64,000 nucleotides of DNA, taken from contig CAZQGO010000007.1 of assembly GCA_964593065.1 (NCBI GenBank), forward strand, positions 40,944 through 104,943, given 5' to 3'. Made by a program: the position numbers and the translations under genes. Below, one piece after another: positions 59,145-64,000 of this stretch (position 1 is its first letter; each line of letters opens with the position of its first letter). The stretch is from CAZQGO01 sp964593065. Lineage in GTDB: Bacteria; Oederibacteriota; JAAXVQ01. A model generated the notes under the pieces. That model was not told where the DNA came from and made no database searches. It saw only the letters and a list, made by a program, of their open reading frames with translations.

Positions 59145-62024
59145 TCAATTTTCCAGCAGGACGACCGTGCCGGAAACCCTTTTTCCCTCCGTCTCGACCT
59201 GGTAGAGGTACACGCCGCCTTCACACAGGCGGCCGTGATCATCTCTTCCATCCCAAACCCGCGCCTGCCGCAAGCTGCGGATCGCTCGCCCCTTGAGATC
59301 CAGGATTCGGATCAGGCAAGCCGCCCGGGGATCCTGCGGCGCGAAGTTGAAATTCACCTGCTGGCCGAGTCCCGGGAAAAACGGATTGGGTGTGGCATAG
59401 CCCCCGCCCTGGTCCAGGCCGGGATACGGCAAGGGAGTCCGCGTGAAGCTGCAGGTAGCGCTGACCGTGGACGTGGCGAATAGGGTGGGCGTCGGGGTGG
59501 GAGTCGTTACCGGTGTTGGCGAAATCGTGGGAGTAAACGTGGGCAGCAACATTTGGTCGGCGCCGATATCCCAGGTTCCGGGACGGGCTTCCCGGTCCAG
59601 ATCATCGTTAAAGGCCAGGTCGGCGTCTGCGGCGAGATTCACACCGTGGCCCCGGGCGCCCGTATCTCCTGGCCAAAGGTGGAAATCATCGCCGGCCGCG
59701 TTCACAAATCCCACCAGCGTGGTGTTGCGCGCATTGGGGCCGGGTGCGTCGGCCGGTAAATCCGATAAATTGTAATCCGAGGCGGGCGCGAAGGTGCCGT
59801 TGAAACCGTCCGTGCAGGCTTGCGCCAGAATGTTTTTGGCCACGGTCGTGCCGGCGTTCGCCCAAATCCCCCGGCTGCAATCGACCATGGTGTTGTTGTA
59901 CGCGTAGAGCGTGAATCCCGCCGCCATCTGCCCGATGCCGCCGTTCTGGGCATTGCCGCTGAAATCGTAATAGACATTGTTCCAGGCCCGGACGATCCCG
60001 CTGCCGGCACTCCAGATGGCGATGCCCAGATGAAGGTTCTGCGGCGTCCCGGGCAATCCGCGGAAAAGGCAATCCGAAATGCGGATATCGGCACCTGGCC
60101 CCATGCTTTCCACGGATACGCCCACGGTTCCCGGGTTGGACACCGAGGAAATGCGGCACTGGAGCCCTTCCAGCCGGAGATGATTAATCTGTCCGTTGCG
60201 GAAAACCGAATTGTTGCTGGCAATTTCAAGCCGATAGGCGCCAGGATCCCAGCTGCCGTGGTGCCGCTGGCCGGCCCCCACCTCGCCGGGCGCCTCCGGG
60301 GTATAAATTCTCAGATAGTGGTCCGCAGAGGTTGTCCAGCCCTGGATTTCCACGCTGGTGGTATCCACCGCGTCCGCATAACACGCCAGGTTCCAGACCT
60401 CATTGCCGGCCACCAGGTCTTTTCCCCCGGTCCACGAATCGAAGTCTCTCAGTCCAGCGGAGATGCCGGCGTTCTCCGCAGCCTGCTCCGCATCCGAGAG
60501 CGAGGTATAGGCCCGGAACACCGCCCAGTCCTGGTCGGGTGCCAGCGTGGGCGGAGGCACATTCCGCCCGTCCGCGGCCCGCACCGTGTATTGCGAGGCG
60601 GAACCCCGGGCTTCGATGAAGGCCAGCGCATCCACCGAACCGTTGTTGTCCGAATCATACTGGATCACGTCACCCACGCCCACCCGCGCGGGCAGCCCAA
60701 CGCCGAACGCGGCGAGTGAGCCCGACAAGGTCAGCGCGTTCGCACCGCCTTGAGCCAGGCTGCCGGTGCTGCCCGGGCCGACCGACCGGATGATCGCCAC
60801 CGGGGGCTGGTCAAAAACCAATACCCGGCTGTTGAAACGGTCGAGAATGTACAAACGGTCCTGCTCGTGCACGCCGGGATTGGGAAAATACAGGGTATTC
60901 GCGGCTGCTCCGCCACCCTGATTGGGGCTGTTGCTGATGAAGTCCGCCTGGCCGATCACCACCGCGGCGGCTGCATTGTTGGCGAGGGGAATCCCGTCAA
61001 AAATCAGTACCCGGTTGTTGTTGCTGTCGGCGATGTAGAGCTGTGACCCCTGTACATAGACTCCCCAGGGATTGTTCAAGGTATTGGGCCCCGGGGAGCC
61101 GCCCTGATTGGACATGCGGCTGGTCATGTTCGGCTGGCCGATCACCACGTCCGCGCTGGCATTGTCGGCAAGTGGTATGGAGTTGAAAATCAGCACCCGG
61201 TGATTGCCCCGGTCCGCGATCAGCAGCCGCGTTCCATCGCAAATGATTCCCGAGGGAAAGCTCAGGGTATTGGCCCCCGCGGCACCGCCTTGGTTTTCGG
61301 CATTGGAAACCATGTCGGGCTGGCCGACCACCACGTCCGCGCTGGCGTTGTTTCCGGCCGGGATGCTGTTGTAGATCAGCACGCGGTGGTTGATCTGGTC
61401 GGAAACGAACATCCTTCCGCCGTGGCTGATGATGGCAATCGGGTTGTTCAGCGTGTTGGCGCCCACGGGGCCGCACTGGTTGACGCAGCCGCTGGTCATG
61501 TTGGCCTGTCCGATCACCACATCCGCGCTGGCGTTGTTGCTGGAGGGAATCGTGTTGTAGATCAAGGCGCGGGAATTGGCCGCGTCCGTGACGAAAAGCC
61601 GGGTGCCGTCGCTCCACGCGAAAAACGGCCAAGCCAGGGTATTGGCTTGGCACCCGCCTCCCTGGTTGGCCAGGCGGCTGCTCATATCCGGCTGGCCGAC
61701 CACCACGTCCGCGTCCGGATCGTTACCGGAGGGCAGGGTGTTGAAAATCAGCACGCGGTGGTTGGATTCGTCGACGATGAGAAGGCGTGTTCCGTCCGTG
61801 TTGACGCAGGAGGGCACGTTGAGGGTCTTGGCGGACGGCGTCGTGCACTGGTTGGCGCAGGCGCCGGCCATGTCCGGCTGGCCGAGGACCCAATCCGCGG
61901 ACTGATTGGTGGTAAACGCTTGTGCGGGATTGAGGGACAGCAGGTACAACAACCCCATCCCTATCATAACCATCGGCCTGGTATGCTTCTCCCCGGTCTG
62001 CTTCAATCCGTTTTCTCCCGGCAT
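59145..62024 (-). CDS. Exported NHL-repeat/beta-helix surface protein with FlgD-like C-terminal domain
   Basis: Protein of 959 residues. A signal peptide (about 17-36) is followed by six 62-residue NHL-type repeats (43-411). Each contains a variant of VVIGQPDM, NTL, DGTRLLIAD and NHRVLIFN, which would form a beta-propeller. Residues about 415-810 match the sister gene at 62052: a Ca-binding-like DSDNNGSVD near 460 and a right-handed beta-helix-like stretch (YAYNNTMVDCSRGIWANAGT). A Pro/Thr linker (about 850-890) leads to a C-terminal FlgD/Por-tail-like domain ending VSGTVVLLEN. It is probably secreted and anchored at the cell surface. The function is unknown. Confidence 0.75.
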   Translation of the reverse strand: MPGENGLKQTGEKHTRPMVMIGMGLLYLLSLNPAQAFTTNQSADWVLGQPDMAGACANQCTTPSAKTLNVPSCVNTDGTRLLIVDESNHRVLIFNTLPSGNDPDADVVVGQPDMSSRLANQGGGCQANTLAWPFFAWSDGTRLFVTDAANSRALIYNTIPSSNNASADVVIGQANMTSGCVNQCGPVGANTLNNPIAIISHGGRMFVSDQINHRVLIYNSIPAGNNASADVVVGQPDMVSNAENQGGAAGANTLSFPSGIICDGTRLLIADRGNHRVLIFNSIPLADNASADVVIGQPNMTSRMSNQGGSPGPNTLNNPWGVYVQGSQLYIADSNNNRVLIFDGIPLANNAAAAVVIGQADFISNSPNQGGGAAANTLYFPNPGVHEQDRLYILDRFNSRVLVFDQPPVAIIRSVGPGSTGSLAQGGANALTLSGSLAAFGVGLPARVGVGDVIQYDSDNNGSVDALAFIEARGSASQYTVRAADGRNVPPPTLAPDQDWAVFRAYTSLSDAEQAAENAGISAGLRDFDSWTGGKDLVAGNEVWNLACYADAVDTTSVEIQGWTTSADHYLRIYTPEAPGEVGAGQRHHGSWDPGAYRLEIASNNSVFRNGQINHLRLEGLQCRISSVSNPGTVGVSVESMGPGADIRISDCLFRGLPGTPQNLHLGIAIWSAGSGIVRAWNNVYYDFSGNAQNGGIGQMAAGFTLYAYNNTMVDCSRGIWANAGTTVAKNILAQACTDGFNGTFAPASDYNLSDLPADAPGPNARNTTLVGFVNAAGDDFHLWPGDTGARGHGVNLAADADLAFNDDLDREARPGTWDIGADQMLLPTFTPTISPTPVTTPTPTPTLFATSTVSATCSFTRTPLPYPGLDQGGGYATPNPFFPGLGQQVNFNFAPQDPRAACLIRILDLKGRAIRSLRQARVWDGRDDHGRLCEGGVYLYQVETEGKRVSGTVVLLEN
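60790..61898. repeat. Six tandem 186-bp coding repeats (NHL units)
   Basis: Six in-frame units of about 62 codons encode the beta-propeller of the surface protein. Units 2 to 5 are the most alike at the DNA level, for example in the recurrent GGCTGGCCGA and ACCACGTCCGC stretches. Confidence 0.8.
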
Positions 62025-62051
62025 GGTTTGCTGGTTACCGCTGGTTTGGTA

Positions 62052-63749
62052 TTATCTGACAACCACGAGTTTCTTGCGCGCCTTATGATTTCCGCTTTCA
62101 AAATAAATAAAATAGGTGCCCGAACTGGCCCCGGCCCCGTTCCAGACTAACTCGTGTCTTCCGGCGCTTTGTTCCCCATCCAGCAGCGTCGCGATTTTTC
62201 TGCCGGTGAGATCGAAGACCTTGATCCGGACTCGGCCGGGAGTGACCAGGCTAAACGTTATCCGGCAGGCTTCTCCGCGGGACGTTTTTAGCAAAGTTCG
62301 ATCCAGGTTGAAAATCGTGTTGGTTAGCGCGGGCGGTGTACGCGTTGGGGTCGCCGCCGGGGTCGCCGTCGGGGTGGGGGTGGGAATGAAGATCTCATCC
62401 GCGCCGATGTCCCAGCTGCCCAGGCGCGGCTGGCTATCAATGTCATCGTTGAAAGCCAGATCCGGGTCCAGGGACAGGTCGGCCCCCGCGCCCCGGGCCG
62501 AGGTATCGCTCAGGGACAGGTGGTAATCCTGGCCTCCGGCGTTTACGAAGATCACCGTGGCGGAGTTTCGGGAATGCGCGCCGGGCGCGTCCGCCGCCAG
62601 GTCCGAAAGATTGTAGTCCGAAGCTGCCGAGAAGGACCCCCAATACCCGTCCGTGCATCCTTGGGCGAGATTGTTTTTGGCGACCACCTCGCCGCCGTTG
62701 GAGAAAATACCCCGCAGACAGTTGATCCAGGTATTGTTATAGAGATAAAAGGTGGTTTCCGCGTCCTCGGGAATGATGCCGCCCTGATTATTGCCGCCGT
62801 TGAAATCGTAAAACAGACTATTCCACACCCGCAGCGCGCCCGAACCCGCGGAATAGCACTTGATGCCCGTGTGCCAGTCGAAGGCCGCCGTGGGATCCCC
62901 CACGAAGATGCAAGCAGAGACGCGCACGTCCCCTTCGCCGGGATGCATCTCTTCCAGGCAGATCTGCATGCCGTTGTCCACGCTGGCGATCTTGATCTGG
63001 AGCCCTTCCAGGCGCAGGAAATCCAAACGGTTGCGCAAAACCGTGGAATGGCTGAGAACCAAGTGATAGGCGCTGTCGCTCCATTTCCCGTCATGTCTCT
63101 GGCTGACGCCGGCCTCGGAGGGCAGGCGGGGGGTGAAGACGCGCAAATAATGCGTGGCGTCCGTGGTCCAGCCATTGAATTCGCAAAAGGTCGTATCGGC
63201 CGCGTCCGCGTAACAGGCCAGATTCCAGATTTCATCCCCGGCAACTAGGTCGCGCCCGCCGGACCAGGCATCGAAATTCCGCAAGGCCGCATCCACGCCG
63301 GTGTTTTCCGCACCTGCCTCCGCCTCGCTCAAGGAAGTGTAGGCCCGGAAAAGCGACCAGTCTTGATCCGCAGCCACGGTTGGAACGGGCGCGGAACCGG
63401 AGGCGTCCTGGACGACAAATTGGGCGGCGCTGATCCGCGAGGTGATGAAGGCTACGTGGTCCACGGATCCGTTTCCGTCCGCGTCATACTGAAGAACATC
63501 CCCCACCCCCGCGCGGTCGGGCAAAGGATTTGAAAAGGTGGCCAATGCACCGGCGATGACCAGATCATTGCCGGCGCCCGAGGCCAGGGCGAGGATGTTC
63601 CCAGGACCGATGGAACGGTAGATGGTAACCGCCGCCGCGGAGGCCGACCCGCTACAGAACAGAATCAGCATCAACAGGAAGGGCTTTCCGCTATGGATAA
63701 TTTTCCCCCCTTTTGCAGGCCGTGCTGACACCGAAAATGAGAATAACAT
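62052..63749 (-). CDS. Exported beta-helix surface protein with Por-tail-like C-terminal domain
   Basis: Protein of 565 residues, a paralog of the preceding gene without the NHL repeats. The signal sequence has a long polar N-region (hydrophobic core about 29-42, ending SASAAA). Residues about 45-470 match the sister protein: YDADGNGSVD near 95, GRDLVAGDEIWNLACYADAA, and a beta-helix-like part with FYLYNNTWINCLRGIFSNGG. A PTPTPTAT linker is followed by a typical sorting-like domain with VRIKVFDLTGRKIATLLDG and the end ARKKLVVVR. The start at 63749 is supported by GGAGGCTGAA. Confidence 0.75.
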   Translation of the reverse strand: MLFSFSVSARPAKGGKIIHSGKPFLLMLILFCSGSASAAAVTIYRSIGPGNILALASGAGNDLVIAGALATFSNPLPDRAGVGDVLQYDADGNGSVDHVAFITSRISAAQFVVQDASGSAPVPTVAADQDWSLFRAYTSLSEAEAGAENTGVDAALRNFDAWSGGRDLVAGDEIWNLACYADAADTTFCEFNGWTTDATHYLRVFTPRLPSEAGVSQRHDGKWSDSAYHLVLSHSTVLRNRLDFLRLEGLQIKIASVDNGMQICLEEMHPGEGDVRVSACIFVGDPTAAFDWHTGIKCYSAGSGALRVWNSLFYDFNGGNNQGGIIPEDAETTFYLYNNTWINCLRGIFSNGGEVVAKNNLAQGCTDGYWGSFSAASDYNLSDLAADAPGAHSRNSATVIFVNAGGQDYHLSLSDTSARGAGADLSLDPDLAFNDDIDSQPRLGSWDIGADEIFIPTPTPTATPAATPTRTPPALTNTIFNLDRTLLKTSRGEACRITFSLVTPGRVRIKVFDLTGRKIATLLDGEQSAGRHELVWNGAGASSGTYFIYFESGNHKARKKLVVVR

Positions 63750-63923
63750 TTCAGCCTCCGTCACGGAAGATGATTTTCAAAATCCCGGGAATCAACCTGC
63801 GTGCGTTCCACGACCCGGAACAGGCAAATGATAACGAAAAGCGGAATCAATATTCCCCGGCACCTTTTTGAAAACCGCGACCTGGTTTCCAGGACCCGGG
63901 GACTTCACGGGAAGCCGTCACTT

Positions 63924-64000
63924 TTAATTTTCCAGGAGTACCACCGTGCCGCTGACGCGGCGGCCTTCCGTCTCGATCTGATAGAGATAGATGCCGCCCT
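63924..64000 (-). CDS. Third surface protein, C-terminal fragment (cut by window end)
   Basis: Only the last 25 codons are visible, with GIYLYQIETEGRRVSGTVV and the final LLEN. They are almost identical to the last residues of the 959-residue protein, so a third gene of the same family continues beyond the window. Confidence 0.75.
   Translation of the reverse strand, partial: GGIYLYQIETEGRRVSGTVVLLEN

Noticed and set aside
60790..61898. Possible CRISPR-like array
   Set aside because: The periodicity is 186 bases, in frame, and encodes NHL blades; there are no short direct repeats with unique spacers.

Overview
The window is GC-rich, densely packed chromosomal DNA from a Gram-negative-type bacterium. 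Evidence for an outer membrane is an MlaDEF-type lipid transporter, lipobox lipoproteins, an outer-membrane barrel protein and large exported surface proteins. Oxygen-sensitive enzyme types (a likely Re-type citrate synthase, a two-subunit class I fumarase, Fe-S dihydroorotate dehydrogenase PyrK, a LarA-like protein) suggest an anaerobe or facultative anaerobe. The gene mix fits an uncultured candidate-phylum lineage, but I cannot fix the phylum from sequence alone. No insertion sequence, integrase, prophage or CRISPR array was seen. Nearly all genes lie on the minus strand, often with 4-base ATGA/GTGA overlaps that indicate translationally coupled operons.

1-4006: the start of a receiver-histidine kinase (minus), then two plus-strand genes, an exported TPR protein and a TPR-penicillin-binding protein. 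4007-8690: operon nfeD-SPFH-cinA-DUF1844-thpR. 8690-14079: metallophosphoesterase, LarA-like protein, TerC and two tandem CPBP proteases. 14160-21900: a complete UMP operon pyrR-pyrB-pyrC-pyrK-pyrD-[PAP2 phosphatase-polysaccharide deacetylase]-pyrF-pyrE behind a sigma70-like promoter, a PyrR-binding-loop-like hairpin and a terminator. 22012-22068: an 18-residue Lys/Ala peptide gene. 22172-30084: TCA-cycle block (Re-citrate synthase candidate, icd, mdh, fumarase alpha and beta, aconitase) ending in a cyclophilin lipoprotein.

30500-38973: Bat/MoxR operon (moxR-DUF58-DUF4381-batA-batB/C fusion-batD-batE). 39079-49831: two NlpC/P60 paralogs, a TrkA/TrkH potassium system, a YdjM-like membrane protein, an NSS transporter, DUF6485, YjbQ and mlaE-mlaF-mlaD. 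49947-52318: Nudix, initiator tRNA-Met, tRNA-Leu(UAA), DUF501, an S1-domain protein and FtsB/DivIC. 52403-55128: aroB, a TPR-roadblock protein and a stand-alone roadblock protein. 55313-56914: a plus-strand barrel protein divergent from aroB. 56929-59009: DUF1573, rhodanese-like and MauE-like genes. 59145-64000: three related large surface proteins with Pro/Thr linkers and FlgD/Por-tail-like C-terminal domains, the last cut by the window end.

The most interesting points are the PyrR attenuator with a CNGNGA hexaloop, the Lys/Ala micro-peptide, the TCA gene set built around an HMGL-type synthase, a cyclophilin with a second internal start, a protein gene that ends inside a tRNA gene, and the surface-protein family at the right end. 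Intergenic stretches not listed hold nothing I could recognise; none exceeds about 300 bases.
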